A DNA stretch of 64,000 nt from Bradyrhizobium sp. WSM471. Lineage in GTDB: Bacteria > Pseudomonadota > Alphaproteobacteria > Rhizobiales > Xanthobacteraceae. The notes under the pieces were generated by a model that was not told the DNA's origin, searched no databases, and saw only the letters and a program-made list of their open reading frames with translations. Below, in pieces: positions 1 through 11,407 of the stretch (position 1 is the stretch's first letter; each line of letters begins with the position of its first letter). The translations under genes were made by a program, and so were the position numbers. The DNA is taken from the NCBI RefSeq assembly GCF_000244915.1, contig NZ_CM001442.1, positions 5,146,001 through 5,210,000 of the forward strand, written 5' to 3'.

Positions 1-2781
<2,781 letters not shown>

Positions 2782-3264
2782 CGTGGCCTCTCATTTTCGT
2801 CGCCCGATTTGGGCGCGCCCTCCGGAACGCGGCGACCGCCGCTCCCCGGGTTGAATTTTTCGAACCCGTCTTGGGGGCCGGAGACTCAGTTTCAGGCAGG
2901 AATGTCCTGAATCTGTTCTTCAGACCTTCAAAACGCAAAACGACGCGCGGGGCGCAGGAGCGCGCCCGCCCGTCACAACCATCCTCTTCACGGACTGCAA
3001 AAGCCCGAAATAGCTTGCTCTCCCAACGGCTTGCAGGGAATGCGACATCCCTGCCCACCGCGCTTTCGTGCTGCCGACCCGATATGGGGCGACATTAGTG
3101 CAGATTCGAGGGACAAACCCTCAAATCCCCACACTTTTTCGTGTTCGACCTGCGTCGGCCGGTTCCGTCGCACGCCTTTTGCATCTGGCCCACCCCTTCC
3201 GGAGAGTGGACCGAGATCCCGGTTGCGCTGAAGCCGACCGGGATCTCGTGCCAGTAAGCGATGC
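2782..3264 (-). other. rplL-rpoB intergenic region
   Basis: This 483-bp gap holds no credible gene. On the transcribed minus strand a strong hairpin (3212-3248) lies just after rplL, then a long spacer runs to rpoB. In many bacteria the rplL-rpoB gap carries an attenuator and an RNA processing site that lower rpoB expression relative to rplL. The length and hairpin fit that, but function is inferred. Confidence 0.6.
3212..3248 (-). terminator. rplL-rpoB attenuator-like hairpin
   Basis: Perfect 12-bp inverted repeat CGAGATCCCGGT (3212-3223) / ACCGGGATCTCG (3237-3248) with a 13-nt loop, 17 nt after the rplL stop. No T-run follows on the minus strand, so a partial attenuator or RNase processing site is more likely than a full terminator. 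Confidence 0.55.
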
Positions 3265-3642
<378 letters not shown>

Positions 3643-3696
3643 TGTTCAGTTTCCTTGAATGTAAGTCTGGTTCGGGTTTGAGTTTTGCGAAGGGCG

Positions 3697-4215
3697 TCAG
3701 GCCGCTTCGCCCTTTGAGGCATAAGCCTGGATGACGCGCGCGAGCTTGCCCGCGGGCGCGTTGGCGAGCTGAGCGATCTTGGTCGCCGGGGCCACAAGCA
3801 GGCCGACGATCTTGGCGCGCAGTTCGTCAAGCGACGGCAGCGAGGCAAGTGCCTTCACGCCGTCGACATTCAGGACGGTCTTTCCCATCGAGCCGCCAAT
3901 GATGACGAACTTTTCGTTCGCCTTGGCGAATTCGACGGCGACCTTTGGCGCCGCTACCGGATCGTCCGAAGTGGCGATCACGGTCGGTCCCTTCAGCATG
4001 GGGCCGATGGCAACGACGTCAGTGCCTTCAAGAGCAATTTTGGCGAGACGGTTCTTCGAGACCTTCACCGAGGCGCCAGCCTGCTTCATCTGCGAGCGCA
4101 GCTTCTGCATCTGGGCAACGGTCAGGCCGGAATATTGGGCAACGACCGCGACGCTCGTGGTCTTGAAGACCCCATTGAGCTGTTCGACCGCTTCCTTTTT
4201 TGCCGCTCGTTCCAC
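3697..4215 (-). CDS. rplJ: 50S ribosomal protein L10
   Basis: 172 residues from a GTG start (4213-4215), beginning (M)[19 protein letters not shown] like other alphaproteobacterial L10 proteins. GGAAAGAG lies 6 nt upstream of this GTG. An in-frame ATG at 4240-4242 would add nine residues but has a poorer ribosome-binding site. L10 anchors the L7/L12 dimers to 23S rRNA and in many bacteria represses its own operon by binding the leader. rplL follows directly. The family is certain and the start fairly so. Confidence 0.96.
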   Translation of the reverse strand: MERAAKKEAVEQLNGVFKTTSVAVVAQYSGLTVAQMQKLRSQMKQAGASVKVSKNRLAKIALEGTDVVAIGPMLKGPTVIATSDDPVAAPKVAVEFAKANEKFVIIGGSMGKTVLNVDGVKALASLPSLDELRAKIVGLLVAPATKIAQLANAPAGKLARVIQAYASKGEAA

Positions 4216-4792
4216 AGCAAGCTCTTTCCGGTTGGCGGTCATCGCGAAAGCGGGACCGCCGGGTTGCACCCATCGTCCCGCCCAAACCTGAACCTCAGGG
4301 CCAAACCCATCGGACACGCCGGGCAAGACGACAATTCAAAGCCTGCCCTCCGGGAGCCCACAGGGGCCCACGGCGTGTCGAGGTCCGAACCAAACCCATT
4401 CCGCAACCGACCCTAAGGTGGTCACGAAGTGAAATCCGGTCTTCACCCGTCTATGCAGGCCATGCGATTAAGCCGTTGAGAAATCGAAATTCCCCGCGGG
4501 CGCCTGCAGTCTTGGACAGGACAAGGTCAGCCGGCGAACCGTCCGACCTCTGCCCGCATCCCACAACCGACGAATTTCCCTCCTTTTCCGGCAAATCCTC
4601 ACGGACGGCCTGAAAAGGAATGATCTCCATCTCTTGTTTTCGGAATGCGTGCACGAACGCGCCAGCCGAGGCCGGCACGTCCGGAAGCGGTTCTTTAACC
4701 GCTCGGGGCCTGCTTGCCAAGAGCAAAATTCACACCAGTTCCAGACCGTTGCCACTCGCGCTTAACCGTGGCCGAAAAGGGCCGGCTTTCGC
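4216..4792 (-). promoter_or_regulatory. rplJ upstream/leader region
   Basis: A 577-bp gap with no credible gene. Because the dehydrogenase gene separates rplA from rplJ, the promoter and the L10 autoregulatory leader of rplJL-rpoB should lie here. A small inverted repeat AGCGGTT-CTTT-AACCGCT sits at 4686-4703. I could not pick a convincing -35/-10 pair or fold the leader by eye, so the role rests on position and on the known L10 control mechanism. Confidence 0.45.
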
Positions 4793-5740
4793 TCATTTGA
4801 CCCCGTAAGGCAGCGGCCCGCCCTCGAAAAACGCGGTCAGGTTCGCCAGCACGCAGCTCTGCATGGCGACGTGCGATTCGAGGGTGTGGCCCCCGATATG
4901 GGGAGCGAACACGACGTTGGGCAGCGCCGTCAGCGCGTCCGGAGCGTGCGGTTCCTTGTCGTAGACGTCGAGACCGGCTCCGGCGATGGTCTTCTCGGTG
5001 AGCGCCACCACCAGGGCTTTCTCGTCGATCACCGAGCCGCGGGAGATGTTGACGACGTAACCGTCCGGCCCGAGGCGCTTGAGGATATCGGCGCTGACGG
5101 CATGCTGGGTCTCGGCTCCTGCCCGGACCGCGATCATCAGAACGCTGCACCAGTCGGCCAACGCCTCCAGCGTCGGGAAATATTGATAGGGCAGATCGTA
5201 TTTGCTGCGGCTGAAATAGCCGATTTCGCTCTCGAAGGATGCGCAGCGCGCCGCGATCTTGCGGCCGATCTCGCCCATGCCGTAGACGCCGATGCGGCGG
5301 CCCGGCATCCCGGCCTGCGGGCGCATCATCGGCGAGGGCTTTGACGCTGCCCAATCGCCGCTTCGGACGTACTGGTCGGCAACCAGAATTCGCCGCGTGG
5401 CCGCGAGCATCAGGGTCATCGCGATGTCGGCGACCGAGGCCGCATTGGCACCCGGGCTATGGCCGACCGCAATGTTGCGGGCGGCAGCGGCCTTCAGGTC
5501 AACACCGTCATAGCCAGTGCCGTAGCAGACGATGGCGCCGAGCTTCGGAAACAGGTCCATCGCCTCCGCGCCCAGCGGCGTGCCGCCGGCGGTGAGCACT
5601 GCACGGATATCGCCGAGCGCGGCGGCCGAAAACATCTCCCGCGCCGGCTTGCCGCCGGTGTCGAGCAGCTCGAACCGCTCGGCGAAGCGCGCCATCATCG
5701 TCTTGGGAAAGCGCGAGTAGATCAGGACCTTGTCAGTCAT
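4793..5740 (-). CDS. D-2-hydroxyacid dehydrogenase (NAD-dependent)
   Basis: 315 residues from the ATG at 5738-5740. It has the D-isomer-specific 2-hydroxyacid dehydrogenase layout: split catalytic domain, Rossmann motif GVYGMGEIG at about residue 148, catalytic Arg in NISRGSVIDEKAL, Glu in GLDVYDKEP and His in APHIGGHT. It should reduce a 2-keto acid such as glyoxylate or hydroxypyruvate with NAD(P)H, but the substrate cannot be read from sequence. It lies between rplA and rplJ on the same strand, after a terminator-like hairpin. That is unusual for a block that is normally continuous. Confidence 0.92.
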   Translation of the reverse strand: MTDKVLIYSRFPKTMMARFAERFELLDTGGKPAREMFSAAALGDIRAVLTAGGTPLGAEAMDLFPKLGAIVCYGTGYDGVDLKAAAARNIAVGHSPGANAASVADIAMTLMLAATRRILVADQYVRSGDWAASKPSPMMRPQAGMPGRRIGVYGMGEIGRKIAARCASFESEIGYFSRSKYDLPYQYFPTLEALADWCSVLMIAVRAGAETQHAVSADILKRLGPDGYVVNISRGSVIDEKALVVALTEKTIAGAGLDVYDKEPHAPDALTALPNVVFAPHIGGHTLESHVAMQSCVLANLTAFFEGGPLPYGVK

Positions 5741-5776
5741 TGTGTTCTTGTTTCCGGTGGACGCCGTCACAAACGA

Positions 5777-5812
5777 CGAGGGGCGGAATCGGTTGCCCAA
5801 TTCCGCCCCTCG
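5777..5812 (-). terminator. Terminator-like hairpin after rplA
   Basis: Perfect 13-bp stem CGAGGGGCGGAAT (5777-5789) / ATTCCGCCCCTCG (5800-5812) with a 10-nt loop, 20 nt past the rplA stop. On the minus strand the following bases are TCGTTTGTG, a weak U-tract. It probably ends or attenuates the rplKA transcript before the dehydrogenase gene. Confidence 0.6.
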
Positions 5813-5832
5813 CCTCATACAATTTACAAACC

Positions 5833-6525
5833 TTAGCCGAGAATGGTGCCCGGCTCGACCTTCACGCCGGGGCCCATCGACGAAGACACCGCAACGCGCT
5901 GGATGTAGGTGCCCTTGGAACCGGCCGGCTTGGCCTTGGAGACAGCGTCAGCCAGAGCCTTGATGTTCTCGACCAGTTTTTCCTCGGTGAACGAGGCCTT
6001 GCCGACGCCAGCCTGCAGGATGCCGGCCTTCTCGACGCGGAACTCGACCGAGCCGCCCTTGGCGCCCTTTACGGCGCCGGTGACGTCCATGGTCACGGTG
6101 CCGATCTTCGGGTTCGGCATCAGGCCGCGCGGGCCGAGCACCTTACCGAGGCGGCCGACCAGCGGCATCATGTCGGGGGTTGCGATACAGCGGTCGAAAT
6201 CGATCGTGCCGTTTTGCACCTTCTCGACCAGGTCCTCGGCGCCGACGACATCGGCTCCGGCAGCCTTGGCCTCGTCGGCCTTGGCGCCGCGGGCGAACAC
6301 GCCCACGCGGAGCGTACGGCCGGTGCCGTTCGGCAGGGTCACGACACCGCGGACCATCTGATCAGCGTGACGCGGATCGACGCCGAGATTGATCGCGACC
6401 TCGATGGTCTCGTCGAACTTCGCTTTCGCGCGTTCCTTGACCATCTTGATGGCGTCCGCGAGCGGGTAAAGTTTTTCGCGATCAATACCTTCGCGGGCTT
6501 TGTTCAAACGCTTTCCGATTGCCAT
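5833..6525 (-). CDS. rplA: 50S ribosomal protein L1
   Basis: 230 residues, normal length, beginning [20 protein letters not shown]. The L1 signature region ([17 protein letters not shown]) is present. L1 binds 23S rRNA at the E-site stalk and in many bacteria represses its own rplKA mRNA. rplK ends 6 nt upstream, so the two genes are cotranscribed. Identity is certain. Confidence 0.98.
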   Translation of the reverse strand: MAIGKRLNKAREGIDREKLYPLADAIKMVKERAKAKFDETIEVAINLGVDPRHADQMVRGVVTLPNGTGRTLRVGVFARGAKADEAKAAGADVVGAEDLVEKVQNGTIDFDRCIATPDMMPLVGRLGKVLGPRGLMPNPKIGTVTMDVTGAVKGAKGGSVEFRVEKAGILQAGVGKASFTEEKLVENIKALADAVSKAKPAGSKGTYIQRVAVSSSMGPGVKVEPGTILG

Positions 6526-6531
6526 GAGCCC

Positions 6532-6960
6532 TTACCCCGCCACTTCCAGACCCATCGAACGGGCAGAGCCCTCGACCATCTTCATGGCCGACTCGATCGA
6601 GTCGCAATTGAGATCCTTCATCTTCTTCTCGGCGATCTCGCGCACCTGCGCCTTGGTCACCGCACCCGCCTTGTCACGGCCCGGCGCCTTGGAGCCGGAC
6701 TGGATCTTGGCAGCCTGTTTGAGGAAGAAGGACATCGGCGGCGTCTTCATCTCGAAGGTGAAGGAACGGTCCGCATAGATGGTGATGACCACCGGGATCG
6801 GGGTATTCTTCTCTTCCTTCTGGGTCTGGGCGTTGAACGCCTTGCAGAACTCCATGATGTTGAGACCGCGCTGACCGAGCGCGGGACCGATCGGGGGCGA
6901 AGGATTCGCCGCACCGGCCGGGACCTGAAGCTTCAGGTATCCGGTCACTTTCTTTGCCAT
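6532..6960 (-). CDS. rplK: 50S ribosomal protein L11
   Basis: 142 residues, normal length. It starts [16 protein letters not shown] and contains the proline-rich [19 protein letters not shown] that binds the GTPase-associated centre of 23S rRNA. An AGGAG lies upstream of the ATG. The 130-bp gap from nusG holds a short GC-rich hairpin (GCCGGC twice, 6977-6992). Identity is certain. Confidence 0.98.
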   Translation of the reverse strand: MAKKVTGYLKLQVPAGAANPSPPIGPALGQRGLNIMEFCKAFNAQTQKEEKNTPIPVVITIYADRSFTFEMKTPPMSFFLKQAAKIQSGSKAPGRDKAGAVTKAQVREIAEKKMKDLNCDSIESAMKMVEGSARSMGLEVAG

Positions 6961-7090
6961 GTATCACTCCTGTTGGGCCGGCCTGGGCCGGCGGTTTCAG
7001 GTTCGTGGTCTGGGTCGGATGCGGCTGGCAACCGCCCTCTCCCTCCCACGGCCTCTTGTTGCGCGAGACCGAAGTCTCACGCCTACGCGA

Positions 7091-7645
7091 TCAGACCTTC
7101 TCGACCTGACCGAATTCCAGTTCGACCGGCGTGGCGCGGCCGAAGATCGACACGGCGACCTTCACGCGCGAGCGCGCCTCGTCGATTTCCTCGACCACAC
7201 CCGAGAACGAGGCAAACGGGCCATCGGCCACGCGCACGTTCTCGCCGATCTCGAACGACACCGACGCCTTCGGCCGCTCCACGCCCTCTTGAACCTGGTG
7301 CAGAATGCGCATGGCTTCGGCTTCCGAGATCGGCATCGGCTTGTTTTCCGCGCCGAGGAAGCCGGTCACCTTCGGCGTATTCTTGATCAGATGAAACGCC
7401 TCGTCGGTCAGCTTCATCTTCACCAGCACGTAGCCCGGGAAGAACTTGCGCTCGGCGTCGATCTTGCGGCCGCGGCGCACCTCCGTGACCTTCTCGGTCG
7501 GAACCAGCACCAGCTCGAACAGCTCCTCGAGCCCGCGCTGCTTGGCCTGCTCGCGGATCGATTCGGCGACCTTCTTCTCGAAATTCGAATAGGCGTGGAC
7601 GATGTACCAGCGCTTGTCAGACAATTGAGCCGTTGCTGTTGCCAT
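7091..7645 (-). CDS. nusG: Transcription termination/antitermination factor NusG
   Basis: 184 residues. The NGN domain begins at RWYIVHAYSNFEKKVAESI, and a C-terminal KOW domain includes VRVADGPFASFSGVVEEID. NusG travels with RNA polymerase and links it to Rho, or to the ribosome through S10. Its ATG shares one base with the secE stop (TGATG at 7643-7647), which points to translational coupling. Identity is certain. Confidence 0.98.
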   Translation of the reverse strand: MATATAQLSDKRWYIVHAYSNFEKKVAESIREQAKQRGLEELFELVLVPTEKVTEVRRGRKIDAERKFFPGYVLVKMKLTDEAFHLIKNTPKVTGFLGAENKPMPISEAEAMRILHQVQEGVERPKASVSFEIGENVRVADGPFASFSGVVEEIDEARSRVKVAVSIFGRATPVELEFGQVEKV

Positions 7646-7836
7646 CAGTGAATGCCCAGAAGGAAGGTGATGAGGTAGCGGATGATCTGGTCGGCGGCGA
7701 AGAAGAAGATCGAGGCCACGGCGACCATGACGAACACCATGATGGTGGTGATCGTGGTCTCGCGGCGGGTCGGCCAGGTAACCTTGGCGGTCTCCGAGCG
7801 CACTTCCTGCAAGAACTTGAACGGGCTGACTGCCAT
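7645..7836 (-). CDS. secE: Preprotein translocase subunit SecE
   Basis: 63 residues, the short single-spanning SecE form common in alphaproteobacteria. It starts MAVSPFKFLQEVRSETAKVTWP with the conserved amphipathic KVTWPTRRE, followed by one transmembrane helix (about residues 30-55). SecE clamps SecY in the translocon. I chose the ATG at 7834-7836; an open frame upstream lacks family similarity. The stop overlaps the nusG start by one base. tRNA-Trp, its usual upstream neighbour, is here about 18 kb away. Confidence 0.95.
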   Translation of the reverse strand: MAVSPFKFLQEVRSETAKVTWPTRRETTITTIMVFVMVAVASIFFFAADQIIRYLITFLLGIH

Positions 7837-8200
7837 CGTTTGATGTCCAACGTCCGTCGACAGACGCGAATGAATTTCAGGGATCCGAACAGCCGCCGTT
7901 GGCCCAGCCCTCTGTCTCGAAGGATGAGCCGGAAACCGGGCTCGATTGTTCGGGGATTTCAAAGCCGCGCCGGAGATCCGCGTCTAACGGGCCGGCTGCG
8001 AGTGCGGGGTATCTACTGCGGATGGGACCAAAGGTCAAGATAGAGAGGATCCGCCAGGGTAAACCGACTCCGCGGGCGACCGACCAGAGATCAGGCCGAT
8101 CAAGGGCTTATCTGCCGTCTGCAAAGCGCCGTCCCAGGGCCCCAGCCCGTTCCTCGCAGGACGACACCACCTGGCCCCCTCAGCCGCCGCCCCCTCAAGG
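7837..8200 (-). other. secE upstream region
   Basis: A 364-bp gap without a credible gene. It contains a good sigma-70-type promoter for secE-nusG (8010-8038). I looked here for a duplicated tRNA-Trp 3' end marking an integration site and did not see one. Confidence 0.6.
8010..8038 (-). promoter_or_regulatory. Predicted promoter of secE-nusG-rplKA
   Basis: On the minus strand TTGACC (complement of 8033-8038) and TAGATA (complement of 8010-8015) are separated by exactly 17 bp, about 170 bp upstream of the secE ATG. The boxes and spacing fit a strong housekeeping promoter. It would let the ribosomal block be transcribed independently of the carbohydrate genes beyond it. Confidence 0.6.
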
Positions 8201-9469
8201 TCAATCGGCCCGATCGATCATCGAAATGCCCGGCAACGGCACAACGAACTTTCCGCCCTCGGCGAAATAGCCGGCATGCTTGGCCCGGATCGGATCCACA
8301 TAGCGCCAGGCGAAGACGACGACGAACGCCGGCTTGCGCTCGTAAAGGGCGGCGGGCGGCAGGATCGGGATGTCATACCCCGGGCCGGCCATCACGTTCC
8401 CCTTCTTGGGGTCGTCGTCCACCAGGAAGTCGATCTTGTTCTCCAGGCCGAACTGCGGCAGCAGGGTCGTGGTCCCGACCGAGACGCCGTAGCCGGCCAC
8501 GAGCTGGCCGCGCGCATGGGCGGCATCGGCCATCGCGACCAGCTCGTCGCGGATCGCGGCGATCCTCTTCGCATAGGGCACATAGTAGGCTGGCTGGTCG
8601 ACGCCGAGCCGGTCTTCCTCGGCAATGAAGCGCGCGACCTCCGCGGACGGTGTCTTCGCGCCGCCAGCACGCTGCACCGTCACCCGGATCGAGCCGCCCT
8701 TGGTCTCGATGTGCTGGACGTCGATCAATTCCATGCCAAGCCGCGCGAAGAAGCGCGCCAGCGGCTTGATGTTAAAATACGACAGATGCTCGTGATAGAC
8801 GGTGTCGAGAAGGTTTTTCTCGGTGACGTCGACGCCATATTGCGTTTCGAAAACGAACAGCCCGTCCGGCGCAAGCACGTCGCGAACGCCGATCACCAGC
8901 GGGTCGAGATTGTCGACATTGGCGATCATGTTGTTGGCGATCACGACGCTGGCCGCGCCATGGCTTTGCAGGATGCGGCGGCCGATGGCATCGGTGAAGA
9001 AATCGCCGATGGTCTCGATTCCCGCTTCCGTCGCACGCCGCGCGATGTCGACGGCGGGATCGACACCCAGCACCCGCATGCCGCGCTCCCTGAAGAAACC
9101 GAGCAGCGATCCGTCGTTGCTGCCGAGCTCGACGACCAGCGCGCCCGGCGCGATGGCGAACCGGCTGACGACGTCGTTGGCATAACCTGCGAAGTGCTCC
9201 CGCAGACCAAGCGAGAGCGAGGTGGTATAAACGTAGTTTCGGTATTGGACCTCTGGATTGCCGACGTGGAGAATCTGCAGGTGACCGCAGTCCGCGCACA
9301 GGTGCAGCGCCATCGGCACCGCGGCCCGAAAGACGGGATCATCGACGCTTGCATCCGGCACCTGGAAGTTCGGCGTGCCAATGGGCATGCCTGCCATCGG
9401 GACGACAAGCTCTTGCTTGTCCGAATGACAGAGGCGGCAGGTATGACGGACGTAGAACAGGTTTTTCAT
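8201..9469 (-). CDS. Zinc-binding C-methyltransferase-type protein, SAM-dependent
   Basis: 422 residues from the ATG at 9467-9469; an in-frame ATG 24 nt upstream is possible. The N-terminus carries a cysteine zinc site (CRLCHS, later CADCGHL). A class I SAM domain follows (VVELGSNDGSLLGFF) and then a C-terminal domain (VAGYGVSVGTTTLLPQF). This is the architecture of deoxysugar C-methyltransferases of the TylC3/NovU type. It is the last gene of the leftward arm of the carbohydrate cluster and a paralogue of 22158-23375. The substrate is unknown, presumably a nucleotide-linked keto sugar. Confidence 0.85.
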   Translation of the reverse strand: MKNLFYVRHTCRLCHSDKQELVVPMAGMPIGTPNFQVPDASVDDPVFRAAVPMALHLCADCGHLQILHVGNPEVQYRNYVYTTSLSLGLREHFAGYANDVVSRFAIAPGALVVELGSNDGSLLGFFRERGMRVLGVDPAVDIARRATEAGIETIGDFFTDAIGRRILQSHGAASVVIANNMIANVDNLDPLVIGVRDVLAPDGLFVFETQYGVDVTEKNLLDTVYHEHLSYFNIKPLARFFARLGMELIDVQHIETKGGSIRVTVQRAGGAKTPSAEVARFIAEEDRLGVDQPAYYVPYAKRIAAIRDELVAMADAAHARGQLVAGYGVSVGTTTLLPQFGLENKIDFLVDDDPKKGNVMAGPGYDIPILPPAALYERKPAFVVVFAWRYVDPIRAKHAGYFAEGGKFVVPLPGISMIDRAD

Positions 9470-9545
9470 CGTAGGACCGTAAGACGGAGACATGCGAACA
9501 GGTGAGGCAATCTCACCCCGTGGTGATCAGATCGACGGCACCGCC

Positions 9546-10157
9546 TCAGGACGCCGGATATTCCGCCCGACCGATGATGAGGTCGACCGCGGCCATCATC
9601 CAGAACTGATGCGTGGTCTCGACGATGTTGTAGCTGCGGCTGTCGACGTAATAATTGACGTCGCCGAGATTGCGCAGCGGATTCTCCGCGTTCATGCCCG
9701 ACAGCGTGACCACATCGAGCTTCATCGTCCGCGCCTGCGCGACCGCATTGAGAATGTTCTTCGAGCGTCCCGACGAGCTGATCGCGACGAGGCAATCGCC
9801 GGCGCGGGCGCTCAGCCTCACAGCATGCGCAAGCCAGTCCTCGAAACCGTAATCATTGGCGAGGCACGACATCATGCTGGCATCGCTGAAGCAGAGCGCG
9901 GGCACCGATGCGTTCTTCGCCAGATCGATCGCGAGATGCGAGGCGATGCCGGCCGAGCCCCCATTGCCGATAAAGATGACGCGGCCGCCTTGCTCGCGCG
10001 CACGCAACCAGGCCGTGCGGGTGGCGGAAATCCTGGCGAAAACCCCTTCGTCAATTGCCGTCGCACGATGGAGGCGCCCTACGTAGTCGACAAGGAAAGC
10101 CTTGTGATCGGGATCGACGGACTCGGCAGGCATGGGCTCGCGGCTCGACGGCGACAT
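9546..10157 (-). CDS. SIS-domain phosphosugar isomerase, GmhA-like
   Basis: 203 residues with the SIS fold. FIGNGGSAGIASHLAIDLAK and ISSSGRSKNILNAV match the phosphosugar-binding loops of GmhA (sedoheptulose-7-phosphate isomerase) and DiaA. With the kinase/nucleotidyltransferase (11408), HAD phosphatase (14005) and epimerases nearby, a GmhA-like first step from a ketose phosphate is the likeliest role. It starts the leftward arm, divergent from 10296. The substrate is inferred from context only. Confidence 0.85.
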   Translation of the reverse strand: MSPSSREPMPAESVDPDHKAFLVDYVGRLHRATAIDEGVFARISATRTAWLRAREQGGRVIFIGNGGSAGIASHLAIDLAKNASVPALCFSDASMMSCLANDYGFEDWLAHAVRLSARAGDCLVAISSSGRSKNILNAVAQARTMKLDVVTLSGMNAENPLRNLGDVNYYVDSRSYNIVETTHQFWMMAAVDLIIGRAEYPAS

Positions 10158-10191
10158 GACGCCCTGATACCGGCTATCACCAGCGATTGCA

Positions 10192-10206
10192 AAGGTATAT
10201 TACCTT
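10192..10206. promoter_or_regulatory. Inverted repeat between the divergent arms
   Basis: AAGGTA-TAT-TACCTT (6-bp arms) lies in the 138-bp gap between the SIS gene and the first epimerase, and a TTGACC starts 8 bp after it (10215-10220). It could be an operator or part of overlapping divergent promoters. No regulator gene is in the cluster. Confidence 0.3.
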
Positions 10207-10295
10207 CGAAGTTGACCAGCAGCCGATTCGGTTTCCACCTTACACTCAACATTGGCGGGCCTGTTTCGCTGGGCATTCGCATCACGGATGTTCCT

Positions 10296-11324
10296 ATGAA
10301 ATGCATCGTTACCGGTGGCGCCGGCTTCATCGGCAGTCACCTCGTCGACCGCCTCCTCGACGATGGCCACGAGGTCATCGCGCTCGATAATTTCGTGATC
10401 GGACGCCCCGAAAATCTGGCCTCGCGCGTCGATTCGAGTCGACTCAAGATCGTACGGGCCGACGTCACCGAACTCGAATCGATCACGCCGCATTTCGACG
10501 GCATCGACTGGGTGTTCCATCTCGCCGCGCTGGCCGACATCGTTCCCTCGGTCGAGTCCCCGATCCCGTATCACCGCGCCAATGTCGACGGCACGGTCAA
10601 CGTTCTCGAGGCTGCACGGCGGGCCGGCGTCAGCCGCTTCGTTTATGCCGCGTCGTCCTCCTGCTACGGAATTCCCGACGTCTATCCGACGCCGGAGAGC
10701 GCCGAGATCCGGCCGATATATCCCTATGCCCTCACCAAGAATCTGGGCGAGCAGTGCGTCATGCACTGGTGCCAGGTCTACAAGCTGCCCGCGGTCGCGC
10801 TGCGCCTGTTCAATGTGTACGGGCCGCGCCATCGCACCACGGGCACCTACGGTGCCGTGTTCGGCGTGTTCATGGCGCAGAAGTTCGCCGGCAAGCCCTT
10901 CACGGTGGTCGGCGACGGCGAGCAGACCCGCGACTTCACCTTCGTCAGCGATGTCGCCGATGCTTTCGTGACCGCCGCGCGCTCCGAGGTCTCGAACGAA
11001 GTTTTCAACGTCGGCTCCGACAACACCTACAGTGTCAACCGGCTGATCGAGCTTCTCGGCGGCGACAAGGTCCACATTCCCAAGCGTCCCGGCGAACCCG
11101 ATTGCACCTATGCCGACATCACCAAGATCAAGCGGGTCCTGAAATGGACGCCGAAGGTAAAATTTGAGGGCGGGGTCGCTACGATGCTGAAGTCGATGGA
11201 TCAGTACAAGGACGCCCCCCTGTGGACGGTGGACAAGATCGCGGACGCCACGAAGGGCTGGTTCAAATATCTGGGGGACAACAACGACGCCGCGTCCGGC
11301 GCGCCGCAGAAGGCAAGCCAGTGA
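10296..11324 (+). CDS. NAD-dependent sugar-nucleotide epimerase/dehydratase
   Basis: 342 residues from ATG 10296 (KCIVTGGAGFIGSHLVDRLL). This is an extended SDR: glycine-rich GGAGFIG near residue 7, YAASSSCYG, and the Tyr-x-x-x-Lys catalytic pair in YPYALTKN at about residues 141-149. It resembles UDP-glucose 4-epimerase and HldD-like enzymes. It is the first gene of the 16-gene rightward arm and is followed by an 83-bp gap. The reaction is probably 4-epimerisation or dehydration of an NDP-sugar; specificity is unknown. Confidence 0.88.
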   Translation: MKCIVTGGAGFIGSHLVDRLLDDGHEVIALDNFVIGRPENLASRVDSSRLKIVRADVTELESITPHFDGIDWVFHLAALADIVPSVESPIPYHRANVDGTVNVLEAARRAGVSRFVYAASSSCYGIPDVYPTPESAEIRPIYPYALTKNLGEQCVMHWCQVYKLPAVALRLFNVYGPRHRTTGTYGAVFGVFMAQKFAGKPFTVVGDGEQTRDFTFVSDVADAFVTAARSEVSNEVFNVGSDNTYSVNRLIELLGGDKVHIPKRPGEPDCTYADITKIKRVLKWTPKVKFEGGVATMLKSMDQYKDAPLWTVDKIADATKGWFKYLGDNNDAASGAPQKASQ

Positions 11325-11407
11325 ACAGGTTCACCCGGTATCGTTGCCGCGAATCGATCAATTCCGGGCCGCCCGGCTGACGCCGGCTGGCGCTTTAGGT
11401 TATTCAC

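Noticed and set aside
5740-7386. 548-codon plus-strand frame over rplA, rplK and nusG
   Set aside because: Antisense artefact of three certain ribosomal/transcription genes.
7837-8200. Attachment-site duplicate of tRNA-Trp next to secE
   Set aside because: I compared the tRNA 3' end by eye and found no match of useful length; an automated alignment would settle it.
8276-9505. 409-codon plus-strand frame opposite the methyltransferase
   Set aside because: Mirror of the zinc-binding methyltransferase frame; no domain.
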